Shown here piece by piece: positions 8,160-16,961 of a stretch of 64,000 bases of DNA (the first letter of the stretch is position 1; each line of letters begins with the position of its first letter). The notes below the pieces were generated by a model. That model was not told the DNA's origin. It saw only the letters and a list, made by a program, of their open reading frames with translations, and ran no database searches. A program made the position numbers and the translations under genes. Source of the stretch: Streptomyces sp. KL109B. Lineage in GTDB: Bacteria; Actinomycetota; Actinomycetes; Streptomycetales; Streptomycetaceae. Location of the stretch: positions 434,001 through 498,000 of the forward strand of contig NZ_JASERL010000006.1 in NCBI RefSeq assembly GCF_030766935.1, given 5' to 3'.

Positions 8160-9161
8160 CTAGCGGTCGCGGTGCACCGACCGGACCGCGGCCGCCGCCA
8201 GGACGAGCGCACCCGCGCCGAGGACGACATTGCCGACCAGGGCGACGCGGAGCGGGACACCCATGTCGGACGCGTGCGTGAAGCCCACCCAGACGTACGT
8301 CAGCAGCGCGCCGACGGCGACCGAGACGCGATGGGTGGCTCCCCAAGCAGGGCCGTGTGACCAGCGGATGCCCAGGGTGACGGCGGCCGCGGCCAGGAGG
8401 AACCAGAAGACGACCACGAGCCAGTCCGAGACGTGGTCGCGCAGCAGCGACTGTCCGCCCCAGTACGCGCTGGTGAGGGCGAAGGCGGCGCAGCCGGTCC
8501 ACCACGGAGTGGGTGCCTCGGCGGCGCGGACGAGGGGACGGGGGAGTGGCACGCGGTCGACGAGGAAGGCCGCCGCCACCAGCGCGGCGATCAGTACGAC
8601 GGCGACCGTCCACTGCCAAGGCGAGGCCATGAACTCGTCGTTGTACGCGTACTGCAGGGCGGCGAGGCCGAACGACCCCAGCGCGAACACCACCGCGGTG
8701 ACACCGAGCCCGGGCCGCCCCAGCCACGGGCGTCGCGGATCCCGGCTGAACGCCTCGACCAGCGCGATGGGCACGCAGACGCTCCACACCATGTGCATCG
8801 ACACGACGTCCTGGAGGAGGGCCACGCTGGTGCCGAGCAGCGGTACCTGGGTGCCCGCGTAGACGAGGCCGAACGGGACGCCGCCGTAGTCGGGGTTCCA
8901 CAGCATCTGGTCGACGGGCCCCTCCTCGAACAGCCCGTAGGCCGCCCCGAGCAGCAGCATCGTCGGCCAGCCCCGCCCGGTGTGCCGTGCGGACTCCCGG
9001 ACGAGCAGGGCCCCGCACCCGTACAGGGGGAGGTACATGAACAGCGAACCGAAGTCGCTGATCGGCGTGTTGCCCAGGAGGAACTCGCCGACCAGCGGGG
9101 CCAGCAGGAGCAGGGCGACGGTCGACCGCCGGCGGTGGGGGGTGCGGCGTACGTCGTTCAT
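8160..9161 (-). CDS. Polytopic integral membrane protein, function unknown
   Basis: A 333-residue protein with about eight hydrophobic segments, for example VALLLLAPLVGEFLLG near the N-terminus and a final segment ending VLGAGALVLAAAAV. The ATG at 9161 (MNDVRR) fits a short positively charged N-terminus (RRTPHRRRST) before the first helix, giving an inside-N topology. A polar motif AAYGLFEEGPVDQ sits between helices and could be functional. I do not recognise a transporter or enzyme family. The neighbours give no clear context. Confidence 0.7.
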   Translation of the reverse strand: MNDVRRTPHRRRSTVALLLLAPLVGEFLLGNTPISDFGSLFMYLPLYGCGALLVRESARHTGRGWPTMLLLGAAYGLFEEGPVDQMLWNPDYGGVPFGLVYAGTQVPLLGTSVALLQDVVSMHMVWSVCVPIALVEAFSRDPRRPWLGRPGLGVTAVVFALGSFGLAALQYAYNDEFMASPWQWTVAVVLIAALVAAAFLVDRVPLPRPLVRAAEAPTPWWTGCAAFALTSAYWGGQSLLRDHVSDWLVVVFWFLLAAAAVTLGIRWSHGPAWGATHRVSVAVGALLTYVWVGFTHASDMGVPLRVALVGNVVLGAGALVLAAAAVRSVHRDR

Positions 9162-9288
9162 CGGGCCGAGAGTATCCGTGCGCGTCCGCTCCGGGCCGCA
9201 GGCGAGTGGTGAGGTCGGCGCTGCTCTCGCGTTACGTTGGACGGGACACAGGACTTGAGGCACCACGTCACGTAAGGACACACGCGTC

Positions 9289-10119
9289 ATGAGCACCACC
9301 CCCCAGGTCACCCTCAACAATGGCGTCACCATGCCGCAGCTCGGCTTCGGCGTCTTCCAGGTGCCCGACGAGGAGGCGTACGCCGCCGTCACGAGCGCCC
9401 TGGAGAGCGGCTACCGCAGCATCGACACGGCGACCCTGTACGAGAACGAGAAGGGCACGGGCCGCGCCATCGCCGACTCGGGCCTGGCTCGCGAGGACGT
9501 CTTCGTCACCACCAAGCTGTGGAACGACGCGCAGGGCAGGGACGCCGCGCTGCGCGCGTTCGACGCCTCGCTCGGCCGGCTCGGCATGGACTACGTCGAC
9601 CTGTACCTGATCCACTGGCCCGCGCCCGCGCAGGACAAGTACGTCGAGACGTGGCAGGCGTTCGAGGAGATCCTCGCCGACGGCCGGGCCCGCGCCATCG
9701 GCGTCTCCAACTTCCTTCCCGAGCACCTGGACCGGCTCGCCGCCGAGACCTCCGTCGTGCCCGCGCTCAACCAGATCGAGCTGCACCCGCGCCTCCAGCA
9801 GGAGGAACTGCGTACGTACGGCGCGAAGCACGGCATCGCGACGGAGGCATGGTCCCCGCTGGGCCGCGGCAACGGCGTCCTCGACGACGACACCGTGACC
9901 GCGCTCGCCCGCAAGCACGAGCGCAGCCCGGCGCAGATCGTGCTGCGCTGGCACCTGCAGCTCGGCAACGTGGTCATCCCGAAGTCGGTGACCCCGTCCC
10001 GGATCAAGGAGAACATCGACGTCTTCGGCTTCGAGCTGGACGCCGAAGACATGGCGGCGCTCGCCGGCCTGGAGACCGGCGAGCGGGTGGGTCCCGACCC
10101 GGCGGTGTTCGGGGCCTGA
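9289..10119 (+). CDS. Aldo/keto reductase (2,5-diketogluconate-reductase-like)
   Basis: A 276-residue NADPH-dependent reductase of the AKR superfamily with a TIM-barrel fold. The catalytic tetrad is intact: Asp46 and Tyr51 (SIDTATLYENE), Lys76 (VTTKLWN) and His109 (LYLIHWPAP). The cofactor-binding end has the usual VIPKSVTPSRIKEN segment. Length is normal for the family. It probably reduces small carbonyl compounds; the physiological substrate cannot be told from sequence. ATG 9289 follows a short AAGGA-like site. It appears monocistronic, with the next gene on the opposite strand. Confidence 0.9.
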   Translation: MSTTPQVTLNNGVTMPQLGFGVFQVPDEEAYAAVTSALESGYRSIDTATLYENEKGTGRAIADSGLAREDVFVTTKLWNDAQGRDAALRAFDASLGRLGMDYVDLYLIHWPAPAQDKYVETWQAFEEILADGRARAIGVSNFLPEHLDRLAAETSVVPALNQIELHPRLQQEELRTYGAKHGIATEAWSPLGRGNGVLDDDTVTALARKHERSPAQIVLRWHLQLGNVVIPKSVTPSRIKENIDVFGFELDAEDMAALAGLETGERVGPDPAVFGA

Positions 10120-10178
10120 CGCCCCACGGGGCCGGGATGGAGGACCTGGCCGTGTTCGGGGGCTGAGGCTGATCGCGG

Positions 10179-10787
10179 TCAGACGTCGAGCGGGCGGCCC
10201 TCCCACAGCCGGAGCTCCCAGCCGTGCTCCGGCGAGCCTTCGAGGGCGACGACGCCGGTGTTCGGCAGCGGCCGGGCGGCGATGAAGTCGACGTCGATGT
10301 TGCCCGCCCGCGCCGCTGTCCACGTACGGATCACGGCGCCGTGGCTGACCATGACCACCGTGTCGGCGCCGGTCGCCGCCGCCTCGGCGACGACGGTGTC
10401 GAAGCGGCCGAGCGTCTCCACGCCGTTCTCGCCGCCGGGCATCCGGCGCCCGGTGTCGTCCGCGGACCAGGCGAAGGCCGTGGCCAGGTAGGTCCGGGCG
10501 GCTTCGTCGTCGCCGCGCATCTCCATGTCCCCGGCGGCGATCTCACGGATCCCGTCGCGGACGTGGACGTCGAGGCCCCGCGCGCGGGACAGGGGCTCGG
10601 CGGTGAGCTGGGTGCGGACGAGCGTGGAGGCGTACATGGCGTCGATCCGCTCGTCGGCCAGCGTCCCCACGAGCGCCTCCGCCTGCTCCAGGCCGAGCGG
10701 TGTCAGGCCGGGGCCGGGCGCCGCCGTATCGAGGAGGCGCTTGAGGTTGGACGGGGTCTGGCCGTGACGTATGAGCAGCAGACGCAT
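10179..10787 (-). CDS. Histidine phosphatase (phosphoglycerate mutase-like)
   Basis: A 202-residue cytosolic phosphatase of the branch-1 histidine phosphatase superfamily. The phospho-accepting RHG motif is at residues 7-9 (LLLIRHGQTPSN) and the second catalytic histidine is His149 (VVMVSHGAVIRTW). Glu82 in the EIAAGDMEMRG stretch is a candidate general acid. Members act on varied phosphomonoesters and the substrate here is unknown. It converges with the aldo/keto reductase gene and shows no operon partners. Confidence 0.87.
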   Translation of the reverse strand: MRLLLIRHGQTPSNLKRLLDTAAPGPGLTPLGLEQAEALVGTLADERIDAMYASTLVRTQLTAEPLSRARGLDVHVRDGIREIAAGDMEMRGDDEAARTYLATAFAWSADDTGRRMPGGENGVETLGRFDTVVAEAAATGADTVVMVSHGAVIRTWTAARAGNIDVDFIAARPLPNTGVVALEGSPEHGWELRLWEGRPLDV

Positions 10788-10878
10788 GCGGGAGGTACCT
10801 CCGGGAGACGAGTGGAACGCTTGCCTCCAACTGTGCCAGCCGCCGTCGTGTCCCGATGCCCTACGCCGTCTTCGGTGG

Positions 10879-11574
10879 TCAGCCCAGCTGTTCCAGCAGC
10901 CGGGCCGCGAGCGGGGCGGCGGACGCCGGGTTCTGGCCGGTGACGAGGTTCCGGTCGACGACCACGTGCGGCGCCCACGGCTCGCCGACCCGGACGTTGA
11001 TCCCGGCCTCCGTGAGCCGGTCCTGGAGCAGCCAGCGCGCCTTGTCGGCGAAGCCGGCCTGCGCCTCCTCGACGTTGGTGAAGGCGGCGACGTCGTACCC
11101 GGCGAAGGCGTTGCCGCCGTCCGCCTTCGTGGCGGCGAGCAGCGCCGCGGGCGCGTGGCAGACGACGCCGAGCGGCTTGCCGGACTCCAGGGCGCGGGTC
11201 AGCAGCGCACCGGATTCGGCGTCGGCGGACAGGTCCTCCATGGGGCCGTGGCCGCCGGGGTAGAACACGGCCGCGTAGTCGTCCAGGTTCACCTCCTCCA
11301 GCTTGACCGGGGAGCGCAGCTCGGCGTTGTCCGCGACGGCGGCTGCCATCCGGTCGGCGTTCTCCTGGCCGTCGTTGAACTCGGGCGCGAGGCTGCCCGC
11401 GTCGACGGTGGGCACGACGCCGCCGGGCGTCGCCACGACGACCTCGTGGCCGGCCGCCTTGAAGGCGTCGTACGGGGCGATGGCCTCTTCGGCCCAGAAA
11501 CCGGTGGGGTGGCGGGTGCCGTCGGCCAGGGTCCAGTGGTCGGCGCCGGTCACTACGAACAGGATCTTCGACAT
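10879..11574 (-). CDS. DJ-1/PfpI family type-1 glutamine-amidotransferase-like protein (Hsp31-like)
   Basis: A 231-residue protein of the class I glutamine-amidotransferase-like fold. The nucleophile elbow is Cys139-His140 (GVVCHAPAALL), and the conserved Glu30 region (GFWAEE) matches the Hsp31 glyoxalase III/chaperone branch. These proteins detoxify methylglyoxal or act as holdases. It diverges from an IclR regulator at 11712 with a 137-bp gap, so it is probably under that regulator. All catalytic residues are present. Confidence 0.87.
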   Translation of the reverse strand: MSKILFVVTGADHWTLADGTRHPTGFWAEEAIAPYDAFKAAGHEVVVATPGGVVPTVDAGSLAPEFNDGQENADRMAAAVADNAELRSPVKLEEVNLDDYAAVFYPGGHGPMEDLSADAESGALLTRALESGKPLGVVCHAPAALLAATKADGGNAFAGYDVAAFTNVEEAQAGFADKARWLLQDRLTEAGINVRVGEPWAPHVVVDRNLVTGQNPASAAPLAARLLEQLG

Positions 11575-11711
11575 GGGGGTTCATCTCCGGGGGAGGCGTC
11601 GGTGTGGTGATGTGTCGACGGTAGGGCCGCCGGCCCGGGCCGACCAACGCGGGATCCGCAGATCCGGGTGATCCACCGGTCCCTTCCGGCCCGGGAGCGG
11701 CGCGCGATACG

Positions 11712-12467
11712 GTGCCGGGCGTGGCAGAGCGGATCCAGTCGGTGGAGCGGGCGGCGCTCGTCCTTCGGCTGCTCGCGTCCGGACCCCGGCAGTTCGCGCT
11801 CACGGAGCTGGCCAGGGCGATGGGCCTGTCCGAAGGGGAGCTGCGCGGCATCCTCGGCACGCTCGTGACGGCGGGCCTCGTGGAACAGGACCCGGCCACC
11901 GGCAAGTACCGGATCGGCGCGGCCCTGCTCCACCTGAGCAACGGCGACCTCGACGCCAACGAACTGCGTGCCCGCTCGCTGCACAGCGCCGACACCCTCG
12001 CGGCCCGCAGCGGCGAGTCCGTGTGGATCGGCACACCGCACGAGGAGCAGGTCCTCGTCGTGCACCACGTCTTCCGTCCCGACGGCAGCGCCCAGGTCCT
12101 GCGCATGGGCGACCATGTACCGCTGCACGCCACGGCCATCGGCAAGACCCTGCTCGCCTTCGACCACGACCTCGACGTCCCCGAGAAACTCCCGCCCTTC
12201 ACCGACCGTACGCTCACCGAACGCGCCGCGCTGGCCGCCGAGTTGTACGAGATACGCCGCCGTGGCTGGGCCGCCGCGATCGACGAGCACACCGAAGGGG
12301 AGAGCGCGATCGGCGCCCCCGTCCGCGACGCCTCCGGCCGCACCGTCGGCGCCCTCTCCATCGCGGGCCCCACCCACCGCCTGACCGATTCCGGCCACCC
12401 CCGCGCGGCCCTCGCGGCCCAAGTCACCGACGCGGCGGGGGAGATCGGCCGAGCACTGGCTCGCTGA
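11712..12467 (+). CDS. IclR family transcriptional regulator
   Basis: A 251-residue regulator. The N-terminal winged helix-turn-helix is visible at about residues 10-65 (SVERAALVLRLLA ... GPRQFALTELARAMGLSEGE). The C-terminal effector-binding domain has the family's LHATAIGKTLLAF segment and the late RRRGWAAAIDEHTEG signature. The start is GTG 11712, with another in-frame GTG at 11721 possible. It is divergent from the DJ-1/PfpI gene, which is its likely target. The effector is unknown. Confidence 0.87.
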   Translation: MPGVAERIQSVERAALVLRLLASGPRQFALTELARAMGLSEGELRGILGTLVTAGLVEQDPATGKYRIGAALLHLSNGDLDANELRARSLHSADTLAARSGESVWIGTPHEEQVLVVHHVFRPDGSAQVLRMGDHVPLHATAIGKTLLAFDHDLDVPEKLPPFTDRTLTERAALAAELYEIRRRGWAAAIDEHTEGESAIGAPVRDASGRTVGALSIAGPTHRLTDSGHPRAALAAQVTDAAGEIGRALAR

Positions 12468-12540
12468 GTCAGCACCGCCACCCTTTCCACTCCAACGGGC
12501 GCGTGGCGCACGGCGGTTGGTGTGTTCGCCGTCGGGCGCT

Positions 12541-12915
12541 TCAGGTGGTCGGCGGGACGAACTCCGGCTGGTCCAGGAGGCGGAGCCAACTCCCGTCCGG
12601 CTGACGGCGGACGACCTGTGCGCGGGCGCCCGCGCCGTCCTTCGGCGGGGTCGACGTGAGGGCGATGTCGCCGCTCAGCAGTGTCGGCAGTGGTTGTTCC
12701 GGGGTGAAGTGGGGGCGGTTCGCCAGGACCTTCTCCCACAGTGCGCGGATCGCCTCGCGGCCCACCGTTTCCTGGCCCGGCGGGTAGGCCAGCACCGCGT
12801 CCTCCTCGTAGAGCGCGGCGACGCCCGCCGCGTCGCCCGCGTTGGACCGCTCGACGAACAGGCGGGTGATGTCCTCGGGGCGCATGGCCTTCTCGTAGTG
12901 CGATGTCTCCGACAT
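12541..12915 (-). CDS. SnoaL-like / NTF2-fold protein
   Basis: A 124-residue protein of the nuclear-transport-factor-2-like fold, with features such as RPEDITRLFVERSNAGDAAG, ALYEEDAVLAYPPG, ETVGREAIRALWEKVL and a closing WLRLLDQPEF. Family members bind small hydrophobic ligands or act as ketosteroid-isomerase-like enzymes. The start at 12915 is fixed by AGGAGGAG directly upstream. It is divergent from a LysR gene at 13044 (128-bp gap) and is the likely target of that regulator. Confidence 0.8.
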   Translation of the reverse strand: MSETSHYEKAMRPEDITRLFVERSNAGDAAGVAALYEEDAVLAYPPGQETVGREAIRALWEKVLANRPHFTPEQPLPTLLSGDIALTSTPPKDGAGARAQVVRRQPDGSWLRLLDQPEFVPPTT

Positions 12916-13043
12916 GGACTCCTCCTGTGTGCGCTGATATCGCCTGACTTCCACGTTCTGCTTCCAGCGTCGCCGCCCGCCGGGCAGAAGTCCAACAGAT
13001 GGTTCTGCTGGAAACTAGAAGCTGTAGTACTAGAATCGGGGGT

Positions 13044-13919
13044 ATGGAGATGCGGCAGCTCGAGTACTTCATCGCCGTGGCCGAGGAGCAGAACTTCACG
13101 CGCGCCGCCGAGCGGGTGCACATCAGCCAGTCCGGCGTGAGCGCCCAGATCCGCCGGCTGGAGCGGGAGATCGGGGCCGAGCTCTTCGACCGCTCGGCCC
13201 GCACCGTCACCCTCACCGTCGCCGGGAAGGCCGCGCTGGAGCACGCCAGGGCCACCCTCGCCGCCGCCGGGTCGATCGGCCGGGCGGTGGCCGAGGTCAC
13301 CGAGCTGATCCGGGGGCGGCTCACCATCGGCATGGTCATCGGCTGCACCGTCACCCCGCTGTTCGACGCCCTCGCCGCGTTCCACGAGGCGTACCCGGGC
13401 GTCGAGTTGTCGCTGTTGGAGGACGGCTCCGACCGGCTCGTCGAAGGGGTGCGCGGGGGAGACATCGACGTCGCGCTCATCGGCGCCGCGCACGCCGCCC
13501 CCGACGACCTCGACTCCCTGACCCTCATCGACGAGCGGCTCGTCGTGGCGGTCCCGGCGGGGCACCCCCTGGAGCGGCGGCGGCGCGTGCGGCTGCGTGA
13601 TCTGACGGACCACCCGCTCGTGTGCATGCCGTCCGGCACGGGCCTGCGCACCGTCCTCGACCAGGCGTGCGCCGCGCAGGGACTCCACCCCACCATCGCG
13701 CTGGAGGCGAGCGCCGCCGACGCGATCGCCGCACTCGCAGGCCGCGGCCTCGGCGTCGCCGTCCTCAGCGAGTCGATGGCCGCGAGCTACCGGGACCGCC
13801 TCACCGCCCACCTCATCGACGACGTACGCACACCGGCGCTGCTCGCCCTGGTCTGGAAGCGGGCGAGCAACCCGGCGCTGCGCGAGCTACTGACGCACGC
13901 GCGGCGGACGTTCGGCTGA
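13044..13919 (+). CDS. LysR family transcriptional regulator
   Basis: A 291-residue LTTR. The N-terminal helix-turn-helix is MEMRQLEYFIAVAEEQNFTR followed by AAERVHISQSGVSAQIRRLE, with the conserved ELFDR after it. The substrate-binding domain follows, with a typical VAVPAGHPL segment. I used ATG 13044; a second ATG six bases later is equally possible. It is divergent from the SnoaL-like gene. The gap carries an A/T-rich run with TAGAAGCTGTAGTACTAGAA, which could be an LTTR site. The effector is unknown. Confidence 0.9.
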   Translation: MEMRQLEYFIAVAEEQNFTRAAERVHISQSGVSAQIRRLEREIGAELFDRSARTVTLTVAGKAALEHARATLAAAGSIGRAVAEVTELIRGRLTIGMVIGCTVTPLFDALAAFHEAYPGVELSLLEDGSDRLVEGVRGGDIDVALIGAAHAAPDDLDSLTLIDERLVVAVPAGHPLERRRRVRLRDLTDHPLVCMPSGTGLRTVLDQACAAQGLHPTIALEASAADAIAALAGRGLGVAVLSESMAASYRDRLTAHLIDDVRTPALLALVWKRASNPALRELLTHARRTFG

Positions 13920-13960
13920 GAGCCTGTGGCCCGGCACCGGCACCGGCACCAGCACCGGAC

Positions 13961-14419
13961 TCACAGGTCCCCGTACTCGCCGACCCGCCGCCCCGCGACC
14001 CACGTCTGCAACACCTTCGTCTGCCACACCGCCCGCCCGGACGGCAGGTCGAAGGGGTCCGTGTCGGTGAGGATGAAGTCGCCCCACTTGCCGGGCCCCA
14101 GGGTGCCGAGGACATGCTCCTGGTGGGCCGCGTGCGCGGGCTCCACCGTGTACGAACGCAGCGCCTCCACCGGCGTCATCGCCTCCTCGGCCATGTTCAT
14201 GTCGTCGGTGGCGTGAACCGGCTGCATCGACGCGACGATGCCGAGCCTCCGGAGCCGCGGAATGTCCTGTGGCGCCAGCACCTGTACGTGCTCGATACGG
14301 TGCCGCAGCCCGGCGTCGCCGTCAAGATCCCGTACGTCGGTCCGGGGGCGGGCACCGAATGTGAACGCCGTGTCAACAGCCTCTGAAACGGCGCCTCTTG
14401 GCGGTCCGGGATACGGGCG
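13961..14419 (-). pseudogene. Truncated amidohydrolase family 3 (YtcJ-like) C-terminal remnant
   Basis: An open stretch of 152 codons that aligns only with the C-terminal third of YtcJ-type amidohydrolases. It contains LRHRIEHVQVL (metal-ligand region), GIVASMQPVHATDDMNMAEE, TPVEALRSYTVEPAHAAH and GKWGDFILTDTDPFDL. Full-length relatives are about 540 residues, for example the intact gene at 27301 in this window. An in-frame TGA at 14420-14422 blocks any longer protein and the N-terminal metal-binding HxH domain is missing. A GTG at 14281 could still start a 106-residue fragment, but it would lack the active site. It is probably a decaying remnant. Confidence 0.75.
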
Positions 14420-14459
14420 TCACTTGACGAACACCTCCATGGACTGGTCAATTGGTCCC

Positions 14460-14537
14460 ATGACTGCCCAGCAGCACTTGGTCTCGCGCGACCACATCGA
14501 CTTCGGTCGGGTGTGGTCGGCGGCGTGTTGCGCCTGA
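14460..14537 (+). CDS. Cys-containing leader peptide upstream of the organosulfur operon
   Basis: A 25-codon ORF whose C-terminal part is SRDHIDFGRVWSAACCA. The pattern R-x-H-I-D-x-x-R-V-x-S-A-x-C is that of short actinomycete leader peptides found before sulfur-assimilation genes. Two cysteine codons stand just before the stop, which suggests cysteine-dependent attenuation by ribosome stalling. The first structural gene starts 197 bp downstream at 14735, and a small stem lies at 14634-14650 between them. Two other ORFs in this window share the motif (21815 and 40521). Confidence 0.75.
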   Translation: MTAQQHLVSRDHIDFGRVWSAACCA

Positions 14538-14633
14538 ATCGGCAGCGGGCCCTCTGACCGGCCCCTCTCTCTTCCTCGGTAACCCCTTCGCGGCCCGAGC
14601 TCTGGCATTCCCCTGTAACGCCTCCTGTGTCGA

Positions 14634-14650
14634 CCCGTCCTATTGACGGG
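14634..14650 (+). promoter_or_regulatory. Short hairpin in leader region (possible attenuator)
   Basis: CCCGTC and GACGGG form a 6-bp stem around the loop CTATT. It lies between the leader peptide and the acetyltransferase-permease gene. It could be the visible part of an attenuator or anti-terminator, but there is no U-tract and the stem is short. Confidence 0.3.
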
Positions 14651-14734
14651 CCGTCATCCCCATCATCTCCGCCCGCACGCGCGGCACTTGCGCCTGCCCG
14701 CGCGCGATCGCCGCCGCCCTCGAAAGGCCCTCCC

Positions 14735-16126
14735 ATGCCCGTGGAATCCCTCGGCATCGCCGCCACCGGAACCACAGAACCGACGGTGGTTCACGTCACC
14801 GTCGACGACCCACGCGTCGAACCCCTGCTGCGCGAGCTCGGCCACGAGTACTCGACGCGGTACGGCAAGGACGCCCACGCCGAGATCGCCCGCTACCCCG
14901 ACGAGGAGTTCACCCCCGCCCACGGCGGCCTGCTGCTCCTCGTCCTCGAACACGGCGAACCCGTCGCCGGCGGCGCCTTCCGCCGCTACGACACCACGAC
15001 CGCCGAACTCAAGCGCATCTGGACGCACTCCGCACACCGGCGGCGCGGCCTCGCCCGCCGCGTCGTCGCCGAACTGGAGCGAGAAGCGCGCGCACACGGC
15101 TACCAGCGCGTCTACCTCACCACAGGACCGCGCCAGCCGGAGGCCCGCGGCCTGTACCTGGCCACCGGGTACACCCCGCTGTTCGACACCGAGGCCGACC
15201 CGGAGACCATCGGCCCGCTGCCGTTCGAGAAACACCTCAACCACCCCAGCCACCCCGAGCGGTCGTCACCCCCCCCACCGTCCGCCCTCAAAGTCGTCCC
15301 CGTCCGCCACTACGCCCGCTGGGCCGCGGCCGTCGCCGTACTCGTCGTGGTCGCCCAGCTCCTGCACGGCCTGCTCACCAACCCCGTCTGGGAATGGCAC
15401 GTCTTCCGTGCCTACGTCCTGTCGGAGACGATCGTGCGGGCCGTCTGGGTGACCCTCCAACTCACCCTCTACGCAACGGTGTTGGGGTTCCTGCTCGGTA
15501 CCGTCCTCGCCCTCATGCGGCTGTCGCACAGCCCGGTGCTGCGGACCGTGGCATGGACGTACATCTGGATCTTCCGGTCCATCCCGATGATCGTCCAGCT
15601 CGTCTTCTGGTTCAATCTCAGCGCGCTCTACAAGGAGTTGGGCCTCGGCATCCCCTTCGGGCCGGTGTTCTGGTCCGTCGACAGCAACAGCCTCATCGGC
15701 ACCATCGGCGCCGCCATCATCGGTCTCACCCTGCACCAGGCCGCGTACGCCGCCGAGATCGTCCGCGGTGGTGTCATCTCCGTCGACCAGGGGCAGCTGG
15801 AGGCCGCCGCCGCTCTCGGCATCCCGCGCGTCCGGCAGCTCCGCCGCATCGTCCTGCCGCAGGCCATGCGCGCCATCCTGCCCACGGCGGGCAACGAGAT
15901 CATCGGCCTGCTCAAGGGCACATCGGTGGTCTACGTCATGTCCATCGGCGAGCTCTTCTACCAGGCGCAGGTCATCTACGGCCGCAACGGCCGGGTCATC
16001 CCGCTGCTCCTCGTCGCCACCGCCTGGTACGTGGTCCTGACCTCGCTGCTGTCCATCGCCCAGCACTACGTGGAACGCCGCTACGCCAGGGGTGTCACCC
16101 CGAAGAACCTTGGAGGCCGACGATGA
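14735..16126 (+). CDS. GNAT N-acetyltransferase fused to polar-amino-acid ABC transporter permease
   Basis: A 463-residue two-domain protein. Residues about 15-165 are a complete GNAT acetyltransferase, with the acetyl-CoA motif as IWTHSAHRRRGLARRVV and a closing LYLATGYTPLF. After a Pro-rich linker (SSPPPPSALK), residues about 190-455 form a HisM/TcyL-type inner-membrane permease with several membrane helices and the EAAx5G-like loop EAAAALGIPRVRQL that docks the ATPase. The fusion is one uninterrupted frame. It suggests that an imported amine-bearing substrate, probably an S-substituted cysteine, is N-acetylated as it enters. It overlaps the ATPase gene by 4 bp (ATGA). ATG 14735 has AAAGG upstream. 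Confidence 0.87.
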   Translation: MPVESLGIAATGTTEPTVVHVTVDDPRVEPLLRELGHEYSTRYGKDAHAEIARYPDEEFTPAHGGLLLLVLEHGEPVAGGAFRRYDTTTAELKRIWTHSAHRRRGLARRVVAELEREARAHGYQRVYLTTGPRQPEARGLYLATGYTPLFDTEADPETIGPLPFEKHLNHPSHPERSSPPPPSALKVVPVRHYARWAAAVAVLVVVAQLLHGLLTNPVWEWHVFRAYVLSETIVRAVWVTLQLTLYATVLGFLLGTVLALMRLSHSPVLRTVAWTYIWIFRSIPMIVQLVFWFNLSALYKELGLGIPFGPVFWSVDSNSLIGTIGAAIIGLTLHQAAYAAEIVRGGVISVDQGQLEAAAALGIPRVRQLRRIVLPQAMRAILPTAGNEIIGLLKGTSVVYVMSIGELFYQAQVIYGRNGRVIPLLLVATAWYVVLTSLLSIAQHYVERRYARGVTPKNLGGRR

Positions 16127-16899
16127 CGACCCGTACGAGCAATGTGATGGTGGACGTCCAGGGCGTCCACAAGAGTTTCGGCGCGCTGGAGGTGCTGCGC
16201 GGCGTCGACCTGCGGGTGCACGCGGGCGAGGTCACCGTGGTCCTCGGCCCGTCCGGCTCGGGGAAGTCCACGCTGCTGCGCACCATCAACCACCTGGAGA
16301 AGGTCGACAGCGGCTGGATCAGCGTCGACGGCGAACTCATCGGCTACCGCCGCTCCGGGGACAAGCTGCACGAACTCAAGGAGAAGGGGGTCCTCAAGCA
16401 GCGCACCAACATCGGCTTCGTCTTCCAGGACTTCAACCTTTTTCCGCATCTGACCGTCCTGGAGAACCTCGTCGAGGCCCCCGTCTCCGCCCTGCGCCGC
16501 CCCCGCAAGGAGGCCGAGGACACCGCCCGCCGGCTCCTCGACCGGGTCGGGCTCGGCGACCGCGCGGACACCTACCCGCGTCGGCTCTCCGGCGGCCAGC
16601 AGCAGCGGGTGGCCATCGCCCGCGCGCTCGCCCTCGAACCGAAGGTGCTGCTCTTCGACGAGCCCACATCGGCGCTCGACCCGGAGCTGGTCGGCGAAGT
16701 CCTCGACGTCATCAAGGACTTGGCGGACTCCGGAACCACGATGATCGTCGTCACGCACGAGATCGGCTTCGCCCGCGAGATCGCGGACAACGTGGTGTTC
16801 ATGGACGGCGGCACCGTCGTGGAGCAGGGGCCGCCCGAGGCCGTCCTCGACGCGCCGGAGCACGACCGTACCCGCGCGTTCCTCTCCAAGGTCCTCTGA
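16123..16899 (+). CDS. Polar amino acid ABC transporter ATPase (TcyN/HisP-like)
   Basis: A 258-residue cytosolic ATPase that powers the permease encoded just upstream. Walker A is GPSGSGKST, the Q-loop is FVFQDFNLFPHLTV, the signature is LSGGQQQRVAIARAL, Walker B is LLFDEPTSALDPE and the H-loop is VVTHEIGFAREIAD. All are intact. The FPHLTVLENL segment is typical of the polar amino acid uptake family. A family insertion (residues about 70-90, ending EKGVLKQRTNIG) is present. It overlaps the permease stop by 4 bp and is followed by the receptor gene, giving a complete importer. Confidence 0.93.
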   Translation: MTTRTSNVMVDVQGVHKSFGALEVLRGVDLRVHAGEVTVVLGPSGSGKSTLLRTINHLEKVDSGWISVDGELIGYRRSGDKLHELKEKGVLKQRTNIGFVFQDFNLFPHLTVLENLVEAPVSALRRPRKEAEDTARRLLDRVGLGDRADTYPRRLSGGQQQRVAIARALALEPKVLLFDEPTSALDPELVGEVLDVIKDLADSGTTMIVVTHEIGFAREIADNVVFMDGGTVVEQGPPEAVLDAPEHDRTRAFLSKVL

Positions 16900-16961
16900 T
16901 CCAAGGCTCGTTGGTCGACCACCTCGTCACGTATCGCACGCACTCAAGGAGAAGCACGACC

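Noticed and set aside
10703..13696. A 997-codon open frame on the minus strand
   Set aside because: It runs antisense and out of frame through the DJ-1, IclR, SnoaL and LysR genes, has low-complexity Arg/Ser/Ala sequence and no domain. It is a high-GC shadow frame.
14197..14775. Minus-strand frame over the sulfur-operon leader region
   Set aside because: It reads through the amidohydrolase remnant in another frame and shows no family features; the plus-strand leader motif explains the region better.
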